Shown here: positions 1-8,114 of the stretch, piece after piece
Numbering within the stretch: the first letter of the stretch is position 1
Layout: the number at the start of each line of letters is the position of its first letter
NCBI RefSeq assembly: GCF_000720115.1
Contig: NZ_JOIR01000047.1
Coordinates: 1 to 43,177, forward strand
Direction of reading: 5' to 3'
From: Streptomyces sp. NRRL F-2580
GTDB taxonomy: Bacteria; Actinomycetota; Actinomycetes; Streptomycetales; Streptomycetaceae
Length of the DNA stretch: 43,177 bases
Notes under the pieces: model-generated
Seen by the model: the letters and a program-made list of their open reading frames with translations, nothing else
What the model was told of the DNA's origin: nothing
The model's database searches: none
Program-made: the position numbers and the translations under genes

Positions 1-61
1 AGAAGACGGCATACGAGATTCCTCTACGTCTCGTGGGCTCGGAGATGTGTATAAGAGACAG
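1..61. other. Illumina Nextera P7/i7 adapter (non-genomic)
   Basis: Positions 1-19 match the 3' part of the Illumina P7 flow-cell oligo, 20-27 are an 8-base i7 index (TCCTCTAC, the complement of Nextera index GTAGAGGA), and 28-61 are the Nextera read-2 / transposase mosaic-end sequence ending AAGAGACAG. Base composition changes abruptly at 62, where GC-rich coding sequence begins. This is a library artefact at a contig end, not biology, and should be trimmed. Confidence 0.98.
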
Positions 62-988
62 CTCCCGGCCCGCACCGCGGTACCAGCCGGCGTACTGACC
101 GAACGCCTCCGAGAACCGCGCCCCGGGGGAGGCCTCCAACTGCCCCCACAGCCGCCCGCTGTCGTACCAGTGGTCCACCGCCAGCAGCGAGACCTGCCGC
201 CGCACCACCGCATCCGGACCGTCCGGGCCCCCGACCAGCTCCAGCGCCCCGGACAGGTCCACCTCCCCCCTCGGCAGCGGCAACCCCAGCTCCCGCGCCA
301 CCGTCCCCACGAGCTCCCGCGCGGTCACCGGCTCGGGATGGCCCGCGTGCAGCACCCCGCCGACACCCCCCTCCCGTACGGCCAACTCGGCGATCGCACC
401 GGCCAGCGCGTCCACCGACACCAGGGACATCCGGGCCCGCCCGCCCTCCACCCAGTGCGGCAACCGCGCCAGCAACCGCACCAGCGACGGCACCACCCAA
501 CGGTCCCCCCTCCCGTACACCAGATGGGGCCGCACCACCGCCCCGCCCGCCGCCAGCACCATCCGCTCACCGACGAGCCGGGTCACACTGGTCACCGACC
601 CCGGCTCCTCGGCGAGCTCCCCCTCCATCGCACCCCGGTGCGCGCCCTCCCGGTACACCGCCGCCGTCCCCAGCTGCACGATCCGCCGCACCCCGGCCCG
701 CTCCGCCTCCGCCAACAGCGCCCGCGTGCCCTCCACGTTGACGGCCCGGCACTCCTCGGCCGTGCCCCCGATCCGCGCGGCGAGATGCAGCACGCAGTCC
801 ACGCCCTCGCACAGCCCGCGCAGCGACCCCGACCGCACCAGGTCTCCCCGCACGCCCTCCACCCCTGACGGCACATCAGAGCGGTGCGCCAACGCCCGTA
901 CTCCCACGCCCTCCTTCACGAGCCGCTCCACCACCGCGGAACCGACGAATCCGGCCGCTCCGGTCACCAGCACAACGCTTCTTCTCAT
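62..988 (-). CDS. NAD-dependent epimerase/dehydratase, 3' end missing
   Basis: This is an extended short-chain dehydrogenase/reductase of the nucleotide-sugar epimerase/dehydratase type. About 309 codons are present. The N-terminus reads MRRSVVLVTGAAGFVGSAVV, with the Rossmann motif TGAAGFVG. Further on, LHLAARIGG and VNVEGTRALLAEA are typical of this superfamily, and LVYGRGDRWVVP lies in the substrate-binding half. A GGGGGG stretch lies 5' of the ATG at 988. The C-terminus is lost because the sequence runs into the adapter at 61. The gene diverges from the SDR gene that starts near 1023. The substrate cannot be read from the sequence. Confidence 0.85.
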
Positions 989-1022
989 CACACCCCCCAT
1001 CCCATCGTGTTACGGTCGCGCC

Positions 1023-1799
1023 GTGACGGGGGAGAGCGGCAATTCTCTGATGGCAGGCAGATCGGCGCTGATCACGGGCGCGAGCGCGGGCATCGGCGCG
1101 GCCGCCGCACGCGTCTTCTGCCGCGAAGGCGCCTCGGTGACCCTGGTGGCCCGTCGCGAGCCCCAACTCGCCGCCCTCACACAGGAACTGCGCGCCGCCG
1201 GCCACCAGGCCCAGTACGTGGTCGCCGACGTCTCCCGCACCGAGGACGTGGCCCGCGCCGTCGACGCGGCCGTCGCCGCCTACGGCCGCCTCGACGCCGC
1301 CTTCAACAACGCGGGCGTCGGCGCGACCCCGCAGCCGATGCACCTGCTGGACGAAGACGCCTACGACACCGTGATGGACACCAACGTCCGCGGCGTCTGG
1401 AACTGCATGCGCCACGAAATCCGCGCCATGCTGGCGGGCGGCGGCGGCTCCATCGTGAACAACAGCAGCACCGCCGGCCTCGTCGCCACGCCGGTCACGG
1501 CGACGTACATCGCCTCCAAACACGCCGTCCTCGGTTTCACCAAGGCCGCGGCCTGCGAGTACGCCACCCACGGCATCCGCATCAACGCCATCGCCCCGGG
1601 CTCCACCCGCAGCGAGATGATCGACAACTGGCTCCAGCAGAACCCGGCGATGGAAGAAGTCCTCCTCCAGTCGGCCCCCCTGCCGCGCATCGCGGACCCG
1701 ACGGAAATCGCCGAGGCGGCCGCCTGGCTCTGCAGCGACCGCGCGTCCTTCGTCCTGGGCACGACCCTCTCGGTGGACGGCGGCTGGACGACCCGCTGA
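1023..1799 (+). CDS. SDR family NAD(P)-dependent oxidoreductase
   Basis: A classical short-chain dehydrogenase. It has the cofactor motif TGASAGIG near the N-terminus, NNAG at the end of beta-4, the catalytic Ser in NNSSTAG, the YIASK active-site Tyr/Lys pair, and NAIAPGSTRSEM, ending SVDGGW as is usual. Two starts are possible. GTG at 1023 gives 258 aa, has no Shine-Dalgarno sequence, and lies 7 nt after TACGGT (1011-1016), which fits a leaderless transcript. ATG at 1050 gives 249 aa and has GGGAGAG about 13 nt upstream, which is rather far. The substrate is unknown. It diverges from the upstream epimerase gene. Confidence 0.9.
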   Translation: MTGESGNSLMAGRSALITGASAGIGAAAARVFCREGASVTLVARREPQLAALTQELRAAGHQAQYVVADVSRTEDVARAVDAAVAAYGRLDAAFNNAGVGATPQPMHLLDEDAYDTVMDTNVRGVWNCMRHEIRAMLAGGGGSIVNNSSTAGLVATPVTATYIASKHAVLGFTKAAACEYATHGIRINAIAPGSTRSEMIDNWLQQNPAMEEVLLQSAPLPRIADPTEIAEAAAWLCSDRASFVLGTTLSVDGGWTTR

Positions 1800-1944
1800 G
1801 CCCGACACCCCCCTTTCCCCTCACCCCCCTTTCCCCTCCACCCCCTTTCCCCGTCGCACCGAACCCCGTCCCGGCGGGGGCCTGTCACATTCGGCGGGCC
1901 TGATCGGTCCCCGCTCCAGGGGGCGACCGACGAAAGGGACGCTG

Positions 1945-2415
1945 ATGAAGACTCTGCTCGTATGCACGTCCGTATCCCACGGCAACACCCGCCGCATGGC
2001 GCAGGCGATGGCCCAGGTCCTCGACGCCCGCGTGGTCACACCACAGGAAGCGACGGCCGTCGAGCCGGCGGACTACGACCTGGTGGGTTTCGGCTCCGGC
2101 ATCTTCTCCCAGCGCATGCACCCGGACCTGCTCGGGTACGTCCGCACGCTGCCGGCCTCATCGGGGCGGGCCTTCGTCTTCGCCACCAGCGGCCTGCCGG
2201 AACTGCCGTTCGCGCCGTTCACCCGCCCGCTGGTACGCCTCCTCCAAGCCAGGGGCTTTCACATCGAGCCCACCTTCACCTGCCGCGCCTTCGACACGTG
2301 GGCGCCGTTCAAGCCCCTCGGCGGCATCAACAAACACCGCCCCAACGCGGCCGACCTGACCGCCGCCCGCGCGTTCGCCCGACGACTCGCCAACGGCTCC
2401 ACCACCGCACCCTGA
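1945..2415 (+). CDS. Flavodoxin-like protein
   Basis: A 156-aa protein that opens MKTLLVCTSVSHGNTRRMAQ. This is the beta-1/phosphate-loop region of flavodoxin folds, where a T/S-rich loop binds the FMN phosphate. The segment DLVGFGSGIFSQ corresponds to the next strand of the fold, and FVFATSGLPE to a later FMN-contacting loop. The length matches single-domain flavodoxins (about 150 aa). GAAAGGGA lies 5' of the ATG. It probably carries electrons in the cytoplasm, but no partner reductase is adjacent. A 10-bp inverted repeat follows its stop codon. Confidence 0.8.
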   Translation: MKTLLVCTSVSHGNTRRMAQAMAQVLDARVVTPQEATAVEPADYDLVGFGSGIFSQRMHPDLLGYVRTLPASSGRAFVFATSGLPELPFAPFTRPLVRLLQARGFHIEPTFTCRAFDTWAPFKPLGGINKHRPNAADLTAARAFARRLANGSTTAP

Positions 2416-2444
2416 CCGGCCGCGGACACGCGGGAACGACGGAG

Positions 2445-2470
2445 AGGGGGTGTACCTGGATACACCCCCT
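2445..2470. promoter_or_regulatory. 10-bp perfect inverted repeat
   Basis: AGGGGGTGTA (2445-2454) and TACACCCCCT (2461-2470) pair perfectly around a 6-nt loop. It lies 30 nt after the flavodoxin-like stop and about 100 nt before the CPBP start. It could be a terminator for the upstream gene (no U-tract, as is common in Streptomyces) or a dyad operator for the operon that starts at 2571. Confidence 0.5.
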
Positions 2471-2570
2471 TCGGCAGCCACGTACAAGGACGGACCGCAC
2501 TCCCACCGGCAGAGTCGCAGGCGGGGCGTGACAGCCGCGCCCCGGCGACCGACGGGGGAGACCGGGCAGC

Positions 2571-3464
2571 ATGCCGGACCACAAGCACAACCAGAACCAG
2601 AAGCAGAACCAGGGGCCGGGGGGAGTGCAGCGCAGCGGATGGGCGGCGCAGGCCGGGGCGTTCCTCGCCGTCGCCTTCATCGCGGCGGGAACATGCGGAG
2701 CCCTCCAGCCCGCGAGCGGGATACCGCCCGAGGTGGTGCAACTGACCCAGCTCGGCCCCGCCCTCGCCGTGGCGGCCGTGGCACTGCTGTGGCCCGCCCG
2801 GACCAAGGACCTGCTCGCGGGAGCCCTGCCCGCCCGCGGCAGCCGCCCCGCAGGCCGCGCACCGCGGACAGCGGCCACCGGCCGGTCCGCCCTCCTGCCC
2901 CACCTGCCCCTCCTGCTCACCCCCGCCCTGATCATCGCCCTGTCCGCAGGCGGCATCCTGCTCACCTCCGGCACGCTCCCCGTCCCCGCCCCCCGGGCCC
3001 TGGCACACCCCCTGGCCCTGCTCGTGGCCGCCCAGCTCCTCGGCGCCTGCGCCGAGGAGATCGGCTGGCGCTGCTACCTCCAGCCGCTGCTGCGCACCCG
3101 CTTCGGCCCGGTCACCGCCTCCGTCCTGGTCGGAACCCTCTGGGGCCTGTGGCACGTACCCGTCCTCGCACGGGAGCCGGCGTACGCGGCCGGATTCCTG
3201 ACGGCCACCGTCGCGATGTCCGTGATCCTCGGCCTGGCCCTGGAACGCGTACGGCACAACCGGCTGCTCCTCGCGGGCGGCTTCCACACCCTGGTCAACC
3301 TCGGCATGCTGTTCGTGACGGACGAGACGTCCCCGGCGGCCGCGCCGATGGTGGTCCTCGGCGCCGCCTGCCTGGCCGCAGCCCTCCCGTGGCTCGCCGC
3401 CGCCCGCCGCGCGGCGACCGCGCCGGATAAGATCACCGCCACAACAGCGCCCGGAACGCGCTGA
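2571..3464 (+). CDS. CPBP-family intramembrane glutamic endopeptidase
   Basis: A 297-aa polytopic membrane protein of the CPBP/Abi (CAAX protease-like) family. The four family motifs are visible: E162-E163-x3-R167 in AEEIGWR, H195 in WGLWHVP, and H239 with N243 in GGFHTLVN. Hydrophobic segments fall near residues 27-45, 60-76, 110-132, 145-162, 180-198, 205-222 and 255-280. The N-terminus is unusually rich in Asn, Gln and Lys (residues 4-14). A single base separates its stop from the histidine kinase start, so the two are probably co-transcribed. Its substrate, and whether it works with the two-component system, are unknown. Confidence 0.87.
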   Translation: MPDHKHNQNQKQNQGPGGVQRSGWAAQAGAFLAVAFIAAGTCGALQPASGIPPEVVQLTQLGPALAVAAVALLWPARTKDLLAGALPARGSRPAGRAPRTAATGRSALLPHLPLLLTPALIIALSAGGILLTSGTLPVPAPRALAHPLALLVAAQLLGACAEEIGWRCYLQPLLRTRFGPVTASVLVGTLWGLWHVPVLAREPAYAAGFLTATVAMSVILGLALERVRHNRLLLAGGFHTLVNLGMLFVTDETSPAAAPMVVLGAACLAAALPWLAAARRAATAPDKITATTAPGTR

Positions 3465-3465
3465 C

Positions 3466-4788
3466 ATGACGGAACCACAGGTGGGCATGGCACAGGCAGA
3501 CATACGCCCCGGCAGCCGGGGCGCGCTCGCCGCCCTCGGCCGCTGCCAGCTGCTCTCGCTCGCCGCGCTCGCCGTATGCGGGGCCGGCAGCCTCGTGGTC
3601 GGGGCGCTGCTGCTCCTGCCCGTCGGCATCGGCTTCCTCCTGCTCCCGTCCGCCGCGGCGGTCCTGCGCCGCATGTCCGATCGCTACCGCGCCTGGGCCG
3701 CCCGCTGGACGGGCACCGTGATCAGCCCGCCGCGGTCGCTCCCGCCCCGCCCGGCCGCACCCGCGAGCACCGCCGGCCGCCATCGGCAGGCCCGCGCACT
3801 CCTCGGCGACGACGGGTTCTGGCACGACCTGCGCTGGGCCTGGGCGGAGCCGTGGACGGGCGCACTGCTCGCCGCGGTGCCGCTGGCCCTCGCCGAGTAC
3901 GGCCTCTTCGGCGCGGCCGTACAGCCCTTCGTCTGGCAGCTCCTGGGCGACGGCAATTGGTACGCCTTCATCCTGGTCGACTCCACCCCCGCGATGCTCG
4001 CCGCGCTCCTGCTCGGCCTCGGATTCACCTTCGCCGGGATCCGGCTGGCCCCTGCCACCCTGCGGCTGCACGCACGCTGGAGCGGGCGACTGCTGGCCGC
4101 CCCGCACACCACCGAACTCGCCCGCCGCATCGAACACCTCGCAGGCTCCCGCGCCGACGTCCTCGACGTCCAGGCCGCCGAACTACGGCGCATCGAGCGC
4201 GACCTGCACGACGGGGCACAGGCCCGCCTCGTCGCCCTGGGCATGACCCTGGACGAAGCCACCCGGCTCCTCGACCGCGACCTCCCGGCCGCCCGCGCAC
4301 TCCTGCGCGACGTACGGGCCACCTCCGAGCGGGCACTCCAGGACCTCCGCAAACTCGTCCACGGCGTCCTGCCCCCCGTCCTCGCCGACCGCGGCCTCGG
4401 CGACGCGGTGCGCTCCCTGGCCCTCGACAGCCACCTCGACGTGCACGTCGAGGCCACCCTGCCCGGCCGGCTCCCCGCCCCCGTGGAGTCCGCCGGCTAC
4501 TTCGCCGTCGCCGAACTCCTCGCCAACGCCGCCAAGCACTCCGGCGCCCCCGAGGTCCGCATCCGCCTGCACCACACCGACGGCGTCCTGCGCGTCACCG
4601 TCACCGACGACGGCCGCGGCGGCGCCGACCCCGACGGCAGCGGACTGCGAGGCGTACGGCGCCGACTGGACCCCTTCGACGGAACCCTCGTCCTGCACAG
4701 CCCGCTGGGCGGCCCGACCACCGCGACCTTGGAGATACCGTGCGCGTCGTCCTCGCCGAAGACCTCTTCCTCCTCCGGGACGGACTGA
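3466..4788 (+). CDS. Sensor histidine kinase (NarL/DesK type)
   Basis: A 440-aa membrane sensor kinase. Hydrophobic segments at about residues 26-65, 131-153 and 165-195 form the input region. The HisKA_3 dimerisation helix carries the phospho-acceptor His248 in RIERDLHDGAQARL. The HATPase_c domain follows, with the N-box ELLANAAKHS and the G-box DDGRGGA. The last 15 or so codons overlap the response regulator gene, so the Ser-rich tail is probably not a conserved domain. ATG 3466 is chosen because it starts one base after the CPBP stop; ATG 3487 is an alternative. The stimulus is unknown. Confidence 0.92.
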   Translation: MTEPQVGMAQADIRPGSRGALAALGRCQLLSLAALAVCGAGSLVVGALLLLPVGIGFLLLPSAAAVLRRMSDRYRAWAARWTGTVISPPRSLPPRPAAPASTAGRHRQARALLGDDGFWHDLRWAWAEPWTGALLAAVPLALAEYGLFGAAVQPFVWQLLGDGNWYAFILVDSTPAMLAALLLGLGFTFAGIRLAPATLRLHARWSGRLLAAPHTTELARRIEHLAGSRADVLDVQAAELRRIERDLHDGAQARLVALGMTLDEATRLLDRDLPAARALLRDVRATSERALQDLRKLVHGVLPPVLADRGLGDAVRSLALDSHLDVHVEATLPGRLPAPVESAGYFAVAELLANAAKHSGAPEVRIRLHHTDGVLRVTVTDDGRGGADPDGSGLRGVRRRLDPFDGTLVLHSPLGGPTTATLEIPCASSSPKTSSSSGTD

Positions 4789-5384
4789 CACGCACCCTGC
4801 GGGAACACGGCTTCGAGGTGGTCGCCGCGGTCGACAACGGCCCCGCCCTGCTCAACACCGTCCTCGCAGAAGAACCGGACGTGGCCGTGGTCGACATCCG
4901 CCTGCCACCCACCTTCACCGACGAAGGCCTCCAAGCCGCCCTGGAAGCACGCCGATCACGACCCGCCCTGCCCGTCCTCGTCCTGTCCCAGTACGTCGAC
5001 CAGCTCTACGCACACGAACTCCTCGCCGGAGGCCAAGGCGCGATCGGCTACCTCCTCAAGGACCGGATCACCCGCACCACCCAGTTCATCGACGCGGTAC
5101 GCACCGTCGCCACCGGCGGTACGGTCATGGACCCCCAGGTCATCGCACGCCTGCTGGCCCGCAGCGACGCCCGCGGCACCACCGCGCAACTCACACCGCG
5201 CGAACTGGACGTCCTGGCCCTGATGGCCGAGGGACGCTCCAACACCGCCATCGCGCAATCCCTGTTCATCAGCGAGAGCGCGGTCGCCAAACACACCGCC
5301 GCCATCTTCACCAAGCTCCGCATCGAACCCTCCGCGGACGACAACCGCCGCGTCCTGGCCGTCCTGGCCTACCTGAAGCGCTAG
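4740..5384 (+). CDS. NarL/LuxR-family response regulator
   Basis: A 214-aa response regulator. The receiver domain starts VRVVLAED, has the phospho-acceptor Asp52 in VAVVDIRLP, and ends with a conserved Lys in YLLKDR. The C-terminal LuxR-type helix-turn-helix reads LTPRELDVLALMAEGRSNTA (about residues 152-171), followed by SESAVAKHTAAIFTKL. GTG 4740 is chosen because it gives the canonical receiver N-terminus and has GGAG 5 nt upstream. The start lies 49 nt inside the kinase gene, so the two are translationally coupled. It is the cognate partner of that kinase; the regulon is not evident. Confidence 0.93.
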   Translation: MRVVLAEDLFLLRDGLTRTLREHGFEVVAAVDNGPALLNTVLAEEPDVAVVDIRLPPTFTDEGLQAALEARRSRPALPVLVLSQYVDQLYAHELLAGGQGAIGYLLKDRITRTTQFIDAVRTVATGGTVMDPQVIARLLARSDARGTTAQLTPRELDVLALMAEGRSNTAIAQSLFISESAVAKHTAAIFTKLRIEPSADDNRRVLAVLAYLKR

Positions 5385-5393
5385 AGCGGCGCG

Positions 5394-5755
5394 GCTACGG
5401 CTTGAGCTGGAAGTACGCCGTACCGCGCGCGGCGGTAGCCCAGGGACTCGTTCACCATCCGCATGGGGACGTTCTCGTCCGCCACCGTGGTGGCATGCGG
5501 CGCAGCGCCGGGTACCGGACGGCGGCCTGGGCCGCCGTGTGCAGCTTCACGGCGCGGCCAGGCCCCGGCCGCGGTGGCGGGGGTGACCACCGTGTCGTAC
5601 TGGAGCGTGCGCGTGCCGCAGGGATCCGGGAGGACCAGTTCCGTGGAGGCCCCCACATCCCCCTCCGGGCTCAGCGCCGCGACCGTGGTCAGCTCTCCGC
5701 CTCGGTCCAGGACCAACTGCTGCACCACGTGCAGCCGCCGCGCGATGCGCCGGCC
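5394..5755 (-). pseudogene. GNAT acetyltransferase remnant, frameshifted
   Basis: The C-terminal two thirds of a GNAT N-acetyltransferase can be read on the minus strand only by changing frame. Segments are GELTTVAALSPEGDVGASTE and LQYDTVVTP, then VKLHTAAQAAVRYPALRR, then HATTVADENVPMRMVNESLG, and finally AYFQLKP before a stop at about 5394. At least three single-base losses, each consistent with one G missing from a GG, separate the frames, plus one further shift near the end. There is no start: the recognisable part begins directly after the stop codon of the gene at 5756-6517. It is either a decayed gene or a stretch of consensus error; the missing N-terminus favours decay. Confidence 0.75.
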
Positions 5756-6517
5756 TCAGTCGTCGCGGTCCCATCGCAGAGCGGCGAACGTGGCAGGGAA
5801 CGCGATGAGCGCCCAGATGGCCACCGTCATGCCCGCGGCCACCCAGGCGTCCCACATCGTGAGGCAGAAGAACGACACGGCGAGAGGGACCACCACCACG
5901 CACAGGATCTTCGCCATGCCGAAGCCGCCCCGCGGCGTGACGGGACGGCCGGTGGCACGGCAGCGGGCCCGGCGGCCACTGCCGAACGCGGCGATGAAGG
6001 CCACCCCCGTCATCCACACGCCGACCAGCGTGATCCCCACGTACATGGTGGCCTCGTCCGGCAGCCCCGGCAGCGTCTCGCTGACCCCGCCCTGACGGAC
6101 GGAGACCTGCACGTCCCGCCAGGTGACGACCTCCACCTCTTCACCGGGCTCGACGAGCCGCGACAGTTCGCCATCGGGATCGAGGTGGAACGGCCGATCG
6201 GCGGGAGCCGGAACGGGGCCCAGCAACCGCACCTGGAAGACGGTCGCCTTCTTCGCGCCGCTCTTGGCGGGCTGAGCGGACAGCACGGTGGCACGGGTCG
6301 TGCGCAGACAGGGGTCCGTCCCCCGCTCCGCCGCCGCCCCGGCACACGGCCGGGCCCCCAGGAACGACTCCTCGTAGGCGATCTGCCCCGGGACCAGGCT
6401 GCCCCCCGCGACGGAGAGCGCCGCCAGCACCACCCCCAGCAGCGACCAGCCCACCGCCTCCCACCACTCGCTCCGGGCCCGGGCCCGGTCCCCCGCCTCC
6501 GTCGTGTCCAGAGCCAT
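5756..6517 (-). CDS. Membrane protein of unknown function
   Basis: A 253-aa protein with no recognised domain. An N-terminal hydrophobic helix (about residues 22-40) is followed by a soluble stretch of about 110 residues with a few cysteines. Then come a helix starting MYVGITLVGVWMTGVAF and two C-terminal helices from MAKILCVVVVPLAVSFFCL onward, ending ALRWDRDD. This gives about four membrane segments with one large soluble domain. The soluble part carries DPDGELSRLVEPGEEVEVVT, similar in character to predicted beta-rich extracytoplasmic domains. ATG 6517 has GGGGGA upstream. It is followed directly by the GNAT remnant on the same strand. Confidence 0.75.
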   Translation of the reverse strand: MALDTTEAGDRARARSEWWEAVGWSLLGVVLAALSVAGGSLVPGQIAYEESFLGARPCAGAAAERGTDPCLRTTRATVLSAQPAKSGAKKATVFQVRLLGPVPAPADRPFHLDPDGELSRLVEPGEEVEVVTWRDVQVSVRQGGVSETLPGLPDEATMYVGITLVGVWMTGVAFIAAFGSGRRARCRATGRPVTPRGGFGMAKILCVVVVPLAVSFFCLTMWDAWVAAGMTVAIWALIAFPATFAALRWDRDD

Positions 6518-6722
6518 GCCGTCATCCCCCTTGAGCCATGGGCCAGTTCCCCACCCCCCTGCCCGAACGTCCGGGCCCGGCACGCGCCCGCGGCCGGCCC
6601 GTCGAGGCGGGCGGGCGGGAACGCGCCCTGATCCATACGGACGGCGGACGAGACACGACGGTTCCCCGCAGGCCACCAGCGGCCCCAGCGGCCCCAGCGA
6701 TCTCAGATGGGGACAGCCGCCG

Positions 6723-7154
6723 CTACGACTCTCCGGCTGCCGCAGGGAGGTTGTGCCACGCGTGTCCGCAGGCGCCCTTGCCGTACGTCTCCCTGCGGCG
6801 GGTATCGGCGACGGCGAACACGGAGACGAGCACCCGGAAGGCTTTCACGTGCTCGTCGGCCGGGAGGCCGGAGGACCCGCTGCGGGGCGGGTCCATGCAG
6901 ATCATCACCGCAGGATTGGCCGTGGGCTTCACCCCGGACCGCGCCACCCCGGCGCGGCCGTCCGCGGCCGTGATGTGAGCCTGCATCGCGTACCCGCCGA
7001 CCTCCCGCAACACCTGCCGCCGGTCCGCGGAGCAGAGGCCGGAGAACCAGGCGGCACCCTCGTCCAACGTGCGGAGCTCCTGGGCCACTTCGTTGACGAC
7101 CCGCTCGGTCTCGCGCCAGAGGCCGGCGCCGTCCTCACTGCTCGTTCCGGTCAT
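6723..7154 (-). CDS. DUF5958-like small protein
   Basis: A 143-aa soluble protein. The segment NEVAQELRTLDEGAAWFSGL followed by LREVGGYAMQAHITAADG and GVKPTANPAVMI resembles the DUF5958 family of small Streptomyces proteins of unknown role (recalled, not searched). The C-terminal half, with HVKAFRVLVSVFAVADTRRR and a CGHAWHNL segment, is less familiar. ATG 7154 is the only start that fits the family N-terminus; its upstream Shine-Dalgarno sequence is weak. No function is proposed. Confidence 0.68.
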   Translation of the reverse strand: MTGTSSEDGAGLWRETERVVNEVAQELRTLDEGAAWFSGLCSADRRQVLREVGGYAMQAHITAADGRAGVARSGVKPTANPAVMICMDPPRSGSSGLPADEHVKAFRVLVSVFAVADTRRRETYGKGACGHAWHNLPAAAGES

Positions 7155-7318
7155 CTGCTGATCGTCCCACGCCGCCGCGCACCGCCGTGGGCGCCGCCCT
7201 CCACGGCGGTCCCGGGCCCGGCCCCGGTGGGGGAGTAGGCGCACCGGGCGAGGGCCAAGGCGGGACGGGCTCTCGCAGCCTCTCGGGCGAAATCCCCGCC
7301 CGTACGGGCCCGTATCCC

Positions 7319-7619
7319 ATGACCGCGCGACGCCGACGGCGTTGGGGCGGGCAGTACCCACCACACCGCCGCCCGCGCCGCGGCGACCGCAGCCCTGACC
7401 ATCGCCGTCGCGCTTGCCTGCGCTCCCGCCGCCCAGGCCGCAGAGCGTCCCGGCGGCGGCACCGGCGCCCTGGCCGGCCCCCTCAGCCTGGACAACCTCT
7501 TGTCGCTCGGCTTCCTCGCACCGACGGTCCAGGACGCGAAGCAGCAGATCCTCGGCCTCACCTCCGGACTGTCGCCGGCCAAGACGGGTGAAGCCGATCT
7601 GGGCCGCCTGCTGAAGTAG
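7319..7619 (+). pseudogene. Small secreted protein, frameshifted in signal peptide
   Basis: From 7356 to the TAG at 7617 one frame encodes TAARAAATAALTIAVALACA, an AQA signal-peptidase-like site, and a mature part of about 55 residues containing GPLSLDNLLSLGFLAPTVQD. That frame has a stop at 7320 and no ATG, GTG or TTG before the hydrophobic core. The ATG at 7319 in another frame gives a plausible positively charged n-region (MTARRRRRWGGQY). Joining the two needs one base removed or two added near 7356. It is therefore a broken gene or carries a sequencing error. The mature part has no recognised domain. Confidence 0.55.
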
Positions 7620-7644
7620 CCTCCGCGCCCGGCGGCCATCAGCC

Positions 7645-7721
7645 GCCCGGAGCAGGCCCGGAGCAGGCCCGGAGCAGGCCCGGAGCAGGCCCGGAGCAGG
7701 CCCGGAGCAGGCCCGGAACGG
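7645..7721. repeat. 11-bp direct tandem repeat, 7 copies
   Basis: Six perfect copies of GCCCGGAGCAG (7645-7710) and one degenerate copy (7711-7721) lie between a broken secreted-protein gene and the start of the gene at 7752. There are no spacers, so this is a simple minisatellite and not a CRISPR array. An 11-bp period is close to one helical turn. It is likely prone to slippage. Confidence 0.95.
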
Positions 7722-7751
7722 GCACTGCCGTCGGTGATGTTGGATGGCGGC

Positions 7752-8096
7752 ATGGTCAGAGGCAAGAAGGAGAAGAAGCAGCGGCCCGCCTTCGGTCTTC
7801 CGAAGGGGCTCGTCCTCTTGGCGACGCCGGAGGGCTGGCGCACGAGCGTTCTCACCGCGGAGGGCGGCATGCTCTGCGGGCGCCTGAGCGTGCCGGCCCG
7901 CACCGACCCGCACGACGCGCGGGCCGCGGCGGCGATCATGGTGACGGAACTCGCGCGCGACGTCCACGACACCGACGTGGACGTGCACTGGGATCCACCC
8001 CGGGAGCCCTGGTCGTGGACCGCCCAAGTCGCTCTCACCGCCCGCTCCGAGAACGAACCCGCCCCGCCGGAGACCGAAGGCCGCACACCGGGCTGA
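7752..8096 (+). CDS. Hypothetical protein
   Basis: A soluble protein of about 114 aa with no recognised domain. After a Lys-rich start (MVRGKKEKKQ) comes a compact segment, LPKGLVLLATPEGWRTSVLT, then a region DPHDARAAAAIMVTELARDV and WDPPREPWSWTA. The acidic, Glu/Pro-rich tail is probably disordered. ATG 7752 follows GGATGG; ATG 7737 and GTG 7734 in the same frame are alternatives. The 11-bp repeat array lies immediately upstream and may overlap its control region. Confidence 0.6.
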   Translation: MVRGKKEKKQRPAFGLPKGLVLLATPEGWRTSVLTAEGGMLCGRLSVPARTDPHDARAAAAIMVTELARDVHDTDVDVHWDPPREPWSWTAQVALTARSENEPAPPETEGRTPG

Positions 8097-8114
8097 CCGG
8101 CGGCCGACGCCGGG

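Noticed and set aside
876..1808. Long minus-strand frame opposite the SDR gene
   Set aside because: It is the antisense shadow of a clear SDR with all family motifs; its own translation is low-complexity and has no domain.
3576..4739. N-terminal extension of the response regulator frame
   Set aside because: The extension is Arg/Pro-rich out-of-frame translation of the kinase gene; the receiver domain begins at GTG 4740 with a good ribosome site.
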